From NCBI GenBank assembly GCA_016710325.1, contig JADJXK010000002.1, forward strand, positions 1,984,001-2,048,000: a stretch of 64,000 bases of DNA, in the 5' to 3' direction. Positions 43,462 to 52,692 of this stretch are shown piece after piece. The notes under the pieces were generated by a model, which saw only the letters and a program-made list of their open reading frames with translations, ran no database searches and was not told the DNA's origin. The position numbers and the translations under genes are program-made. The DNA comes from Candidatus Leptofilum proximum (lineage in GTDB: Bacteria; Chloroflexota; Anaerolineae; Promineifilales; Promineifilaceae). The stretch's first letter is position 1. Every line of letters starts with the position of its first letter.

Positions 43462-44352
43462 TTACATACTTCTGTTGGGGTGAATAGGACCTTTTTCCTT
43501 AAATCCGGGCGCCAACATCATCTCTTTAGTGGCCCAGGCGGATTCCGGCAACGCGGGTTTGTCATCTTCTTGCTTTAGCCAGCTGCGCATGAGCAAAACG
43601 GCCGTCCACGTAAACACAATGCCCCCCACCGCCCACTCAATGGCTGCCCCCAAACTCTGGTCTGTGATTTGCAAATTGTAGAAGGAAACTTCGGCCGGGT
43701 AGTGGTAAACGGCCGTTGGTGAAAACAGCAGCACCAACCCCACCAGCTTCACCGGCGTGGCGCCTAAAGCGGCATAACCTACCCGCCACAGCGGCGGCAT
43801 GGGGGCGTGCCAGCGGGGCCAGGCGTTCATGATGTGCCACCAGTAGCCAACGGCCGTACCCAACAACGTCACGTTCTCCAGCCGATGGACCCAGCCAGCC
43901 TGCAGCAGCAGCCGGTTAATTTGCACATCGTGCCACAGCCAGAAGGCAGCCACAAACAAAAACCAGCTGATCACCGGGTTGGTTAGCCGGGTAACGAGGT
44001 GGCAAAAAAGAGGGCGGCGCTGGGGCAGCCGGGCGAGGGCATCTTGCAGACGCGCAGGCAAACCGGTGTACAAAATTGGCAAAGGGTTCCCGCTAAAAAA
44101 AAGGCAAGGCACCACGGCCACCAACAGCAGCCGCTGCAGCACATGCCTGTGAAAGTAAGTCGTGGCCTGAACATGCAGCGGCGAAAAAAGGGCCAGGGCC
44201 AACACCACACCTGCCGCCACAAACGTGACAATACGCCAGTGCTGAGGCAGCAAGGTATAACCATCAGCTGGAGGCTGCTGCCGCCAACCACGCAGGTACA
44301 GGATTACGGCCGTACCCATCGCCAAACCAATGCCCCAGTTCCAAATAAACAT
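43462..44352 (-). CDS. CtaG/Caa3-type cytochrome oxidase assembly membrane protein
   Basis: A 296-residue membrane protein with seven or so helices. It has the layout of the caa3_CtaG family, which helps copper insertion into cytochrome c oxidase: an N-terminal helix pair, FSPLHVQATTYFHRHVLQRLLLVAVVPCLFF with paired His (about 58-85), FWLWHDVQINRLLLQAG (about 140), WHIMNAWPRWHAPMP (about 170) and a further His/Tyr-rich loop YHYPAEV. The neighbouring small secreted-type protein may be co-expressed. No oxidase subunits are in the window. Confidence 0.82.
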   Translation of the reverse strand: MFIWNWGIGLAMGTAVILYLRGWRQQPPADGYTLLPQHWRIVTFVAAGVVLALALFSPLHVQATTYFHRHVLQRLLLVAVVPCLFFSGNPLPILYTGLPARLQDALARLPQRRPLFCHLVTRLTNPVISWFLFVAAFWLWHDVQINRLLLQAGWVHRLENVTLLGTAVGYWWHIMNAWPRWHAPMPPLWRVGYAALGATPVKLVGLVLLFSPTAVYHYPAEVSFYNLQITDQSLGAAIEWAVGGIVFTWTAVLLMRSWLKQEDDKPALPESAWATKEMMLAPGFKEKGPIHPNRSM

Positions 44353-44424
44353 GTTGTGCTGTCTCTGCTTGTTGTCGAATCTGGCTCCATTTTAGCACAA
44401 CCCCGTCATCTAACCGCTGCAAGC

Positions 44425-44456
44425 AAAAAACCGGACCCCGCAAATGCGGGGCCCGG
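44425..44456 (-). terminator. Terminator after the small membrane-anchored protein gene
   Basis: CCGGACCCCG (44431-44440) pairs with CGGGGCCCGG (about 44446-44456) and T6 follows on the minus strand. Confidence 0.85.
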
Positions 44457-44489
44457 TCATAAAGTTCTAATACTGTACTATAGAATTTT

Positions 44490-44546
44490 TTGCCACGAAT
44501 TAATACGAAGGGGTTCCCATTCGTTAATTCCTCAAATTCGTTGTTG
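44490..44546. repeat. Tandem-unit hairpin, ACGAATTAATACGAA type
   Basis: CACGAATTAATACGAAG faces ATTCGTTAATTCCTCAAATTCGTTG. Same unit type as the element at 25386-25471. Ends 2 nt from the next gene's stop codon. Confidence 0.7.
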
Positions 44547-44547
44547 T

Positions 44548-45075
44548 TTACGGCTCCAGCATCATCTCTACAGCCATGAGATCGCCGCCTTTGCTGGGCA
44601 GGTAGAACTGCTCGCTGGTGGCCAACAAACGGCCGTCATCCTTCACTAACACCTGCCAGCGGTACGGCCCCGTGCCCAGGTGCGCATCGGCCAGCCAGAT
44701 CTCCTTCATACCCATCCAACCATCCAACTGCTGGATGCCGTCCAGCGTGCCCTGCCAGCCCTCGACATCTTGCCAATCACCATGCGCATCCAACCACTGC
44801 ACCTTCAGCCACAGATCTTCCTGCCAGTGCATGGTGTCCCAGGGCCAGTTCTGGCTGAAGTGAGCCTGGAGATGCACCCGGGCGCCCTGGCCGTTGGGTT
44901 GAACCACCACCTGGGTGGGCGTGGTGGTGGCCGGATTTTCACGCGGGGGCAGATCGTACCCATCGGCCGAAGTGCCGCGGGTGGCCATCAGCAGTACTCC
45001 CAGGGCCACAACGCTAAACAGAGCGATTAAGTAGGTGATGCCGATACGGCCGTTTCCAAAGTTTCCACGTTTCAT
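44548..45075 (-). CDS. Membrane-anchored extracytoplasmic protein, unassigned
   Basis: A 175-residue protein: short basic start, one helix (IGITYLIALFSVVALGVLLMATRG, about 12-35), then an extracytoplasmic Trp-rich domain (QNWPWDTMHWQEDLWLKVQWL, QQLDGWMGMKEIWLADA, GPYRWQVLVKDDG) that looks like an all-beta, Ig-like fold. No known family. ATG at 45075 is preferred over 45081 because GGGAG lies 8 nt from it and only 2 nt from the other. It follows the large repeat protein gene by about 48 nt on the same strand, so co-expression is plausible. Confidence 0.7.
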   Translation of the reverse strand: MKRGNFGNGRIGITYLIALFSVVALGVLLMATRGTSADGYDLPPRENPATTTPTQVVVQPNGQGARVHLQAHFSQNWPWDTMHWQEDLWLKVQWLDAHGDWQDVEGWQGTLDGIQQLDGWMGMKEIWLADAHLGTGPYRWQVLVKDDGRLLATSEQFYLPSKGGDLMAVEMMLEP

Positions 45076-45123
45076 GTTCATAGCTCCCTCATCATGTTGA
45101 TGATTGACTTCATTATCGAATTG

Positions 45124-48100
45124 CTAATTTGTCTGCGGGCGCAGCGGCAGTTCCAGCTGCTCCTGCCCCGATTGGCTCAGAGCGGACTGGGCCGTAGCGG
45201 CGGTGGGGGCAACGGCCGTATAGGCCGCACTTACATTGTTGTAGACACCGCCCAAAATCTCATGGATTTCCAACACACCGCCATAGGTTGTGTTCAGATG
45301 GGCGGAATCGACCTGGGCATAAACCGGCGTGCCCACGGGCAGCGAACCTGAGTAGCTGCTGTTTACCGCCGAGTAGTACAAGTTGGGCGCACCGGGTGCG
45401 GTGCTGTAACGCAGCGTCAGCGATTCACCAGCGGGGATAGACACGCTCACGCCCCACACAATGCCCTCGTCAGCAACATCGAACCAGACTTCATTTTCCT
45501 GCGTGGGCACCGGGTCAGGATCGATGTAGAAATCGACCCAGAAGCCGCTGCCGGTGGCCATCGTGCCCTGGTTCTCAATCGTCACTTCTACCAGGGTACT
45601 GCTGGCGGACACATTGGTGACCACCAGGTCTGGCGCGCTGACAAAGTTGTTCAGCACCAGGGGAATGAACACCTCATACATGCCCAGCTGCACCGTAACC
45701 GTGGCCGTGTCGCTGCCGCCGTGGCCGTCGCTGATGGTGTAGGTGAAGGTGTCATTGCCTGCTTCGTTGGCGTTGGGCGTGTAGGTCACCGTCGTGCCGT
45801 TGTGGGTGACGGTGCCTTTACTGCCCTGGGTCACGGCCGTAACCGTCAACGTATCGTTTTCAGGGTCGGTGTCGTTGTCCAGGACATTGATAATAACGGC
45901 CGTTTCTGGCGGCGTTGATGTGGAATCGTTCACCGCGTTCGGTGCGTCATTTACCGGGTTGATGGTAACATTCACCGTGATGGAATCCAGCCCACCGTGG
46001 CCGTCGCTCACACGGACAATGAAGCTGTCGCTGCCGAAGTAGTTGGCCGTGGGCGTGTAGGTCACCGCCTTGGCGCTGCCCGTGCCGCTTACCGTGGCCG
46101 CCCCGTGGCTGGCCTGGCTTTGCAGGCTCCAGGTCAGCGTGTCGGCATCGGCGTCGGTGGCATGCAGCGTCAGGCTAAACGGTGTGGGACTGCCGTCTTC
46201 GTCCATCGTCACGTCGGTAGAAGCACCTTCGGTAATGACGGGCGCAAAGTTCACGTTATCCACGCTCACGCTGATGGTGGCCGTATCGCTGCCACCCCGG
46301 CCGTCGCTGATGGTGTAGTCAAAGGTTTCTGTACCCACAAACGTGCTGCTGGGGGTGTAAGTGAGGTGTGTGCCGTTGTTCACTACCGTGCCACCGTTGC
46401 TGGTGGGGCCAACGGCCGTAATCTCCAACGTCTCACCGCTGTCTGGCCAGATGGTGTCGTTGGTCAATGGATAAAGCAGATTGTCGCTGCTCTGCTCGTC
46501 CACGCTAAACGAATCGTTTACCGCGTCGGGATTGTCGTTTTGCTCGTTGATAGTCACGTTGACGGTGATGTCATCGGTGCCACCACGGCCGTCGCTGACG
46601 CGCACCACAAACGAATCCGAACCGTTCATGTTGGCGTTGGGTATGTAGTTGATGCCCATCGAATTACCTGGATTAGTGCCGGTAATGCTGGCCGTGCCAA
46701 TAGTGCCCTGAGTTTGAATGCTCCAGGTGAGAGGATCACTATCGCCATCTGTGGCGTTTAGCGTCAGCGGCGTAAAAGCAGTTGGCGAGCCATCTTCATC
46801 CATGTCAGCGGCATTAATGGAGGCGCCCTCGGTAATAACGGGCGCTTCGTTCACATCCTGTACGGTGATGGTGACGGTGGCGGTATCGGTGCGGCCCGTA
46901 CCATCATCAATGGTGTAGGTGAAGGTATCTATCCCCACAAAGCCCGCCAGAGGTGTATAGGAAATAAACGTTGTGTTGTTTACGGCCGTGCCGTTCTGGG
47001 TTGTGGGGTTGTCTACGGCCGTAATCTCCAACGTCTCACCGGTATCTGGATTAATGTCATTTTCCAGAACCATCAGCACGTTATTGCTGGTGTTTTCATC
47101 CACTGTGTAGCCGTCGTCAACAGCTTCGGGATCATCATTAATAGGATCGATGGTCACATTGACGGTAATGGTATCGGTGCCGCCGTTGCCGTCGTCTACC
47201 TGCACCACAAAACTGTCGCTGCCGTTGTAGTTGGCGTTGGGCGTGTACCCGATGGCTTTAGACGTACCGGTGCCGCTGGCACTGGCCATGCCGTTACTGG
47301 CCTGGGTTAGAATGCTCCAGGTGAGGGTGTCATTTTCCAGATCGGTGGCATTGAGCGTCAGGCTAAAGGCGGTGGGGCTGCCATCTTCATCCATCGTCAC
47401 GCTGGCGGGATCAGACTCGGTGATCACCGGGGGATCGTTTACCCCCGTCACTGTTACGGTGACCGTGGCCGTGTCGGTGCCACCGTTGCCATCGTCAATG
47501 GTATAGGTGAAGGTTTCTGTGCCGCTGTAGTTAGCCGCAGGCGTGTAGGTGAGGTGGGTATCATTGTCGACCACCGTGCCGCCGTTGCTGGTGGCGCTAA
47601 CGGCCGTAATTGTCAACGTTTCCCCGCTGTCCGGCGCGTCGGTATCGTTGGCCAGCACATCGAGGATGTTGTTGCTGCTGTCTTCAGCCACAGTGGGGGT
47701 GTCATCCACGGCATCGGGGTTGTCGTTGACGGGATCAATCGTCACGTTAACCGTGATCGAATCGGTACCACCGTTGTCGTCATCTACCAGCACCACAAAG
47801 CTGTCGCTGCCGTTGTAGTCTGGGTCAGGCGTGTAACCGATGGTTGAGGAATTGCCGGGGCTTGAAGCGCTGGCGTTGCCGTTGCTGGCCTGGGTGTCAA
47901 TGCTCCAGCTGAGCGTATCGCCATCCTGGTCGGTGGCGTTGAGGGTGAGGCTAAACGGCGTAGGGCTGCCGTCCTCATCCATCGTCACGCTGACGGGGTC
48001 AACTTCGGTAATGACGGGGGCATCGTTGACGTTGTCTACGTTGATGGTGATGACGGCCGTATCGCTCAAGGCCGCACTGTCGGTTACGGTGACATTCAGC

Positions 48101-48987
48101 GTAAAGGAAGCAGGGGTTGTCGTACCGGGATCGGTAAGCTGCGTCTCATCGGCCACGGTGATTTCGCCAGTTAACACATTGACGTTAAAAACGTTTTGAC
48201 CAGAGCCGCCCGTTACAGTGTAGCTCAGTTTATCGCCAGGATCAGCATCACTCGCTGCAATTGTCCCTACGGACGTCTCATTCAGGCTGTCTTCCGGCAC
48301 CGAAAACAGCTGGTCATCGACCACAGGGGCTTGCTCTGCATTGACTGTTAGGCTGAAATCATAAAAGCAGACGGGGGCTCCACTCAGATTATCACCCACC
48401 GATAAGGTCCAAGTACCTAACGGATCCTCGCCCAAAAAGGCAGACAAAGGCTCTTCAGGACGAAAGGTACCGCTGACTGGCGCCGGTCCACCGACTTGGG
48501 TAGCGGCACCATCATCAAACGTTACTGTAACTGTGCCGTTGTAGACGTCATTTGTTGTGTAGGTGTAATATGGTGGGGCAGAACCCGAACCCCCGTTGTT
48601 AAGCGAATCTTCTATGAGGACAGCCGTATCGCCACTGGGACTGGTGAGGAACATGTAAATTTCACGATTAAACGGTGAGCCACCCTGGTGTCCTATAGAA
48701 AAACAGCTCCCCGCATCTGGGGCATCAATTTTGGCAAATTGCACCGTGGCCGTTACCGAAGAAATGGAGGCTCCGGGTGAGAAATCATCGGTGGTGAATT
48801 CGACCGTGCGAGTGAGCGGAGGGCCAGGGAGATTGCCATCAACCGCGCCATCGGTGCCGTTGCTTTGGGTCACGCTGGCGGCCAACGTCAGTGAGGGCAA
48901 TAAGAGGATTAAACCAAGTACCGATAGAATAAGGATGGTGCGAAAGCGGCGGTGTGGTTTTTTATGTGTACGCTTCAAATGAACCAT
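45124..48987 (-). CDS. Secreted cadherin-like tandem-repeat protein with P domain
   Basis: A 1287-residue secreted protein. A signal peptide (TILILSVLGLILLLPSLTLAA) is followed by a proprotein-convertase P-like domain (about 40-215, ending GTWTLSVGDNLSGAPVCFYDFSLTV) and a cadherin-like module. Then come about seven tandem units of about 100 residues, each with an NDAPVITE-like start, a DEDGSPTxFSLTLNATD stretch, VNxTIDPVNDNPDAVDD joints and YTIDDGNGGTDTATV ends. The C-terminal 180 residues form a CARDB-like domain (APDLVVTNVSASSTLVEVTIENQG), preceded by MYEVFIPLVLNNF, a phrase often seen in secreted Chloroflexota proteins. Probable adhesin or surface-structure protein. AGGA lies 8-9 nt before the ATG. 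Confidence 0.85.
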   Translation of the reverse strand: MVHLKRTHKKPHRRFRTILILSVLGLILLLPSLTLAASVTQSNGTDGAVDGNLPGPPLTRTVEFTTDDFSPGASISSVTATVQFAKIDAPDAGSCFSIGHQGGSPFNREIYMFLTSPSGDTAVLIEDSLNNGGSGSAPPYYTYTTNDVYNGTVTVTFDDGAATQVGGPAPVSGTFRPEEPLSAFLGEDPLGTWTLSVGDNLSGAPVCFYDFSLTVNAEQAPVVDDQLFSVPEDSLNETSVGTIAASDADPGDKLSYTVTGGSGQNVFNVNVLTGEITVADETQLTDPGTTTPASFTLNVTVTDSAALSDTAVITINVDNVNDAPVITEVDPVSVTMDEDGSPTPFSLTLNATDQDGDTLSWSIDTQASNGNASASSPGNSSTIGYTPDPDYNGSDSFVVLVDDDNGGTDSITVNVTIDPVNDNPDAVDDTPTVAEDSSNNILDVLANDTDAPDSGETLTITAVSATSNGGTVVDNDTHLTYTPAANYSGTETFTYTIDDGNGGTDTATVTVTVTGVNDPPVITESDPASVTMDEDGSPTAFSLTLNATDLENDTLTWSILTQASNGMASASGTGTSKAIGYTPNANYNGSDSFVVQVDDGNGGTDTITVNVTIDPINDDPEAVDDGYTVDENTSNNVLMVLENDINPDTGETLEITAVDNPTTQNGTAVNNTTFISYTPLAGFVGIDTFTYTIDDGTGRTDTATVTITVQDVNEAPVITEGASINAADMDEDGSPTAFTPLTLNATDGDSDPLTWSIQTQGTIGTASITGTNPGNSMGINYIPNANMNGSDSFVVRVSDGRGGTDDITVNVTINEQNDNPDAVNDSFSVDEQSSDNLLYPLTNDTIWPDSGETLEITAVGPTSNGGTVVNNGTHLTYTPSSTFVGTETFDYTISDGRGGSDTATISVSVDNVNFAPVITEGASTDVTMDEDGSPTPFSLTLHATDADADTLTWSLQSQASHGAATVSGTGSAKAVTYTPTANYFGSDSFIVRVSDGHGGLDSITVNVTINPVNDAPNAVNDSTSTPPETAVIINVLDNDTDPENDTLTVTAVTQGSKGTVTHNGTTVTYTPNANEAGNDTFTYTISDGHGGSDTATVTVQLGMYEVFIPLVLNNFVSAPDLVVTNVSASSTLVEVTIENQGTMATGSGFWVDFYIDPDPVPTQENEVWFDVADEGIVWGVSVSIPAGESLTLRYSTAPGAPNLYYSAVNSSYSGSLPVGTPVYAQVDSAHLNTTYGGVLEIHEILGGVYNNVSAAYTAVAPTAATAQSALSQSGQEQLELPLRPQTN

Positions 48988-49161
48988 GAATGCCTTCCTA
49001 CTTTATAAATGGTGTGTGGAAACGGCCGTAAAAAAATGAAAACCATGCAGAAAGTACATTACGGCTTTCCGTGCAATGTTTGTATTGTAGGAGGCGGTCT
49101 CAGGGGCGTATATCACATGATGGTCATAGCTATTTAGTCCTATTCGGCGTAAAGATCGCGT

Positions 49162-49196
49162 AAAAAAATAGACCCACCCCTTTTACGGGATGGGTC
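49162..49196 (-). terminator. Terminator of the PHP-domain gene
   Basis: GACCCACCCC (49171-49180) and GGGATGGGTC (49187-49196) pair around TTTTAC; the minus strand continues into a T7 run. Confidence 0.85.
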
Positions 49197-49225
49197 TCAG
49201 CACAAACGAGAAATAACAAGAATGG

Positions 49226-50161
49226 TTACGGAACGCTTTCCGAATGCAGCAGCTTACTCAGCAAGGTGTCCAGTTCCGCCTGTGACACACCCGCCACACC
49301 CAACGGCCGATCCACTCTATCGTGACAGTCCGAGCCGCCGCTGGTGATGAGGTTGTACTTTTGGGCCCATTGGGCCATGAGCTGGCGGTGCTGTGGTGCA
49401 TGGCCGGGGTATTCCACTTCCAGGCCATCCAGCCCCAGTAAATCGTCGTCCAAAAACTCCGGCATCAGGATTTCCACCGTTTCGATAGGCGGCAGCACCT
49501 CGTTGTAGAGACTCTGCCCAGGGTACGAACCGGCCGCCGGATGGGCAAAAATGCGCACCAGCTGCGGGTACTTCTTCAGCAGTGGCGTCAGCTGCCCGGG
49601 ATCAATACCAGATGGCACATACGCCGGGCTGTCGTTGCCGATGAGCAGGTTCACCTGCTCCTTGTCCAGACCATGGTTCTCTTTCAACGCCACAGCAAAG
49701 TGGCGGCGGGAGACATTCACAGCCAGGGCTTCGATTTCTTCGGCGGTAAGTTCTTGTTTTAGCAGCGGTTGGTTCCCAGTGGGGCCAAATTCGGCATTGA
49801 TGGCCGCGACGCGGGCACGCACCAGGCCGCCACCGCGCCCCTGGCTAAAAATGTCGGTGGCCATCTGGCGGAATTCGTCATCGTTTAGTAAGTCGTATGG
49901 GATGTAGAGCAGGTAGTGCAGGGTGCCGGTGAAATACGGCCGTCTAAACCGCAAAGACACTTCTACCCCCGGCACCACGCGAATACCCAACCGCTCACCC
50001 GCCGCCAACGCCTCATCCAGTCCGTTCAGCGTATCGTGATCCGTCACGCCAATTGCCTGCAGGCCCAAGGCCTGGCCCGCCTGCACCAGTTCGGTGGGGC
50101 TGTACTCGCCATCGGAGGCGATGGTGTGATTGTGTAAGTCTGCAACGTAGGAAAGTGACAT
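49226..50161 (-). CDS. PHP-domain phosphoesterase
   Basis: A 311-residue enzyme of the PHP superfamily, similar to the TrpH/YciV-type nucleoside-bisphosphate or 5'-3' RNA phosphatases. Metal ligands: ADLHNHTIASDGEYSP (HxH, about 8-10), IGVTDHDTLNGLDEAL (about 39), VPGVEVSLRF (Glu, about 64), RIFAHPAAGSYPG (His, about 205) and GSDCHDRVDRPLG (DxH, near 285). An insertion (about 75-200) separates the N-terminal and C-terminal metal clusters. A tandem-unit repeat lies just upstream. Confidence 0.88.
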   Translation of the reverse strand: MSLSYVADLHNHTIASDGEYSPTELVQAGQALGLQAIGVTDHDTLNGLDEALAAGERLGIRVVPGVEVSLRFRRPYFTGTLHYLLYIPYDLLNDDEFRQMATDIFSQGRGGGLVRARVAAINAEFGPTGNQPLLKQELTAEEIEALAVNVSRRHFAVALKENHGLDKEQVNLLIGNDSPAYVPSGIDPGQLTPLLKKYPQLVRIFAHPAAGSYPGQSLYNEVLPPIETVEILMPEFLDDDLLGLDGLEVEYPGHAPQHRQLMAQWAQKYNLITSGGSDCHDRVDRPLGVAGVSQAELDTLLSKLLHSESVP

Positions 50162-50182
50162 TTAGGGACTCCTGTTTTTGAA

Positions 50183-50222
50183 GGGGTGAACGGGTGAAGA
50201 GGTGACAAGGTGACAAGGTGAA
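50183..50222. repeat. Tandem GGGTGAACGGGTGAAG array, single arm
   Basis: Units GGGTGAA, GGGTGAA, GAGGTGACAA, GGTGACAA, GGTGAA precede the PHP gene on the other strand. Same family as 24480-24536. Confidence 0.75.
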
Positions 50223-50303
50223 TTGCTTTTGAGTACGCCCGTTTCCCTTTGATCATCTGGTTTTTAACTACGCTATTGCATCATGGCAAGCTGTCAGGGA
50301 GGC

Positions 50304-52379
50304 TTAACGGCCGTTTATTTCCACCACCTTCCCCATCACCGAAACATCATAGCCAGGCAGGGCCGCCACGGCCGTTCTAAACCGCTCATCGTGCAGCAGC
50401 TCTAGCAGCGACCGTACACGCTCGCTTGCATACGTCTGCCGGGTCATCACCAGATCGTACTGCTCGTGGGCCAGCGGCACAAAGCCCAGCTTCAGCGCCC
50501 GCGCCGCCGCCTGGATGCCCAGGCCAAAATCGGCCGTGCCAGACACAATTGCCGCGGCAACGGCCAGGTGCGTGTACTCCTCACGGCCGTAACCACGCAC
50601 CTGCTCCGGCTGGATGCCCAACTTGCCCAGTTCATAATCCAGCAGCACCCGCGTGCCCGCACCCCGCTGCCGGTTCACCAGCTGCACATCATCGCGAGCG
50701 GCGGCGGCCCAACCCTGGACGTTTTTGGGATTACCCATAGGCACCAACCACCCCTGCTCCCGTCCCACCAGCGTCACCAGCACCACGTCTTCATCCGGCA
50801 GGTAGCGGCGCACATAGCTCTGGTTGTAGATACCCGTTTCCGGGTCCAGCAAATGGCTGCCCGCCAGGTGGCATTCGCCCCGGCGCAAGGCTACCAATCC
50901 CCCCAAACTGCCCACATTGGCCGAGGCCAGCCGTGCCCCACTGCGCTCCGCCAAAAATTGGGCAATGAGGTCGAGCGTTAAATCATGGCTGCCGATGGCC
51001 AGAATGGTACGCGCCAGATCGCGCGCGTCGCGGTAGAGATGCACGGTCACGTCACTGCCCGCATCCGCCCCCTCGCTGAAGCGGGGAATGCGCACAATGC
51101 CGTCGGCCCGCACCAGCGAGGTGATGACACCCGCGCCCCGGCTGATCGGTGTGGTGACAAAACGGCCGTTCACCTCCCCCACTGCTACCCGCACAAAATC
51201 ATCGTCCCCGGTGTGTGAGTTCACCTTGCGGGTTAACTTAGCCTGGATGGTTGGTGGCTGGTACGGCCGCAGCCCCTGCCACCGCGCCAAAAGCGGCTCC
51301 ACGAAGATTTCTCCCGTGAGTGCGGCGCTGACCGGGTAACCAGGGACGCCGATGATGGGGGTGAAGAGGTGAAAGGGTGAGGGGGTGACCGGGTGAAGGG
51401 GTGAAGGGGTGAGCGGCTCATTTGTCACCTTGTCACCTTGTTCCCTTGTCACCTTGTCATCTTCCAAAATGCCCAAAATGACGGGATGCCCCGGCCGCAC
51501 CGCCACGCCGTGCACCAGCAGCTGGCCCAGCGACTGCACCACGTGGGCTGTGTAATCTTCGCTGCCTGCGGAAGAACCGGCATTGAGCAGGATAAGATCA
51601 TGGTGTTGGGCAGCGAGGCGTACGGCCGTTTGAATCGCTTCAAACTCATCCGGCACGATGGGCCAGCGGGTAGGCAGCCCACCCCACTCGGCCACCTGCG
51701 CCGCCAGCACCAGGCTGTTGTACTCGATAATTTGACCGGGCTGGATGCCGCTTTCGGCCACCTTTTCCGTCGAAACCAGCTCGGAGCCAGTGGGAATAAC
51801 CGCCACACGCGGCTGGCGGTAAACGTCCACGGTGGCATGGCCGGACCCGGCCAGTGCGCCCAAATCAACGGGGCGCAGCTTGTGGTTGGCAGGCAGCACC
51901 AGTTCGGTGGCCACCATATCTTCGCCCATCGCCCGCACGTGCTGCCACGGCGGCAAACTGGCGCGGATTTCGATGCCGGAACGGCCGTCCGCCAGTTCCA
52001 CCAGCTGCGTATGCTCGATCATCACCACGGCGTTGGCCCAGGGCGGCAGCGGATGCCCTGTGTTCACCGGGCGAATGGGGCGCGGTTCGCTGGGGGTGGT
52101 GTCCCACTCTTCCACCAGGGTGAACTGGAGCGGCTGGGTTTCGGTGGCGCCTTCGCTGTCTTGGGCGCGCAGGGCATAGCCATCCATAGCGCTGGCGTGG
52201 TAATGGGGTGAAGAGAGTTTGGCCCAGACGGCGCGGGCGGTGATACGGCCGTTCGCCTGCGCCACCGGAACCTCCTCCGCCTCTAGCGGCTGCCACCAGT
52301 CTGCCGCTTGCAGCGCCGCCTGAAATACGGCCTGCGCCTCGTCGAGTGGAATATCTTCCAGATAAACGTTTCGCTTCAT
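50304..52379 (-). CDS. moeA: Molybdopterin molybdotransferase MoeA fused to a PBP-like domain
   Basis: A 691-residue fusion. The MoeA part (about 1-430) inserts molybdate into adenylated molybdopterin: conserved AMDGYALRAQD (about 53), TGHPLPPWANAVVMIEHTQ (about 100), NSLVLAAQVAEWGG, NAGSSAGSEDYTAHVV (about 272) and IIGVPGYPVSAALTGEIFVEPLLA (about 345). Between HPVILG and IIGVPGYP sits an extra stretch of about 33 residues rich in T-P-S-P and D-K-V-T units, encoded by a tandem-unit repeat (51363-51466). The C-terminal part (about 460-690) is a PBP-like substrate-binding domain (GARLASANVGSLGGLVALRRGECHLAGSH). The ATG at 52379 has AGGA 7 nt upstream. Confidence 0.92.
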   Translation of the reverse strand: MKRNVYLEDIPLDEAQAVFQAALQAADWWQPLEAEEVPVAQANGRITARAVWAKLSSPHYHASAMDGYALRAQDSEGATETQPLQFTLVEEWDTTPSEPRPIRPVNTGHPLPPWANAVVMIEHTQLVELADGRSGIEIRASLPPWQHVRAMGEDMVATELVLPANHKLRPVDLGALAGSGHATVDVYRQPRVAVIPTGSELVSTEKVAESGIQPGQIIEYNSLVLAAQVAEWGGLPTRWPIVPDEFEAIQTAVRLAAQHHDLILLNAGSSAGSEDYTAHVVQSLGQLLVHGVAVRPGHPVILGILEDDKVTREQGDKVTNEPLTPSPLHPVTPSPFHLFTPIIGVPGYPVSAALTGEIFVEPLLARWQGLRPYQPPTIQAKLTRKVNSHTGDDDFVRVAVGEVNGRFVTTPISRGAGVITSLVRADGIVRIPRFSEGADAGSDVTVHLYRDARDLARTILAIGSHDLTLDLIAQFLAERSGARLASANVGSLGGLVALRRGECHLAGSHLLDPETGIYNQSYVRRYLPDEDVVLVTLVGREQGWLVPMGNPKNVQGWAAAARDDVQLVNRQRGAGTRVLLDYELGKLGIQPEQVRGYGREEYTHLAVAAAIVSGTADFGLGIQAAARALKLGFVPLAHEQYDLVMTRQTYASERVRSLLELLHDERFRTAVAALPGYDVSVMGKVVEINGR
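51363..51466. repeat. Tandem-unit hairpin inside moeA, in frame
   Basis: GGGTGA- and GGTGACC-type units (51363-51418) are followed by complementary CACCTTGTCACCTTGTTCCC units (51424-51466). This is the same unit as the intergenic arrays at 24480 and 50183. The frame stays open through the whole element and adds about 33 residues at a surface loop of MoeA. Confidence 0.9.
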
Positions 52380-52452
52380 TTTGTTCCTGGTCTTTTCCTT
52401 ACTAAAGGGGCTGTTCAATAACAAACTAACTTTTTTGATTTCTATCATACCA

Positions 52453-52493
52453 GACAAAAAACAAAAGCCTCCACATCAATTGAAGTGGAGGCT
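52453..52493 (-). terminator. Native terminator of the tRNA-Lys locus
   Basis: AGCCTCCAC (52466-52474) pairs with GTGGAGGCT (52485-52493); the minus strand then runs into TTTGTTTTTTG. It lies 11 nt after the tRNA fragment's 3' end. Confidence 0.85.
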
Positions 52494-52503
52494 TTCCGCT
52501 GCA

Positions 52504-52545
52504 TGACTCCGACAGGATTCGAACCTGTGACCAAGTGATTAAAAG
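52504..52545 (-). tRNA. 3' fragment of tRNA-Lys(TTT), attachment site
   Basis: Minus strand: CTTTTAATCACTTGGTCACAGG then TTCGAATCCTGTCGGAGTCA. It begins at the anticodon loop (CTTTTAA), holds the 3' anticodon strand, variable loop, T-arm and acceptor 3' strand. The five bases before the loop (GTCAA) are not complementary to TCACT, and no D-arm or 5' acceptor strand follows on the right. So the 5' half is missing, as expected of the left attachment site produced by an integrase acting on the 3' half of a tRNA gene. The intact gene should lie at the right end of the element, outside the window. Confidence 0.88.
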
Positions 52546-52692
52546 TTGACCGGTCATAGGTAAATAGCACCATAAATACGGGTAATTTAAGCACATTTAA
52601 GGGAATTTAAACAGATTTGGGTGCAATTTAAGCCTGAACAGTCCATTATTTCCATTGATTATCGCTATAACTGCTACCCTAATTGCTACCCT

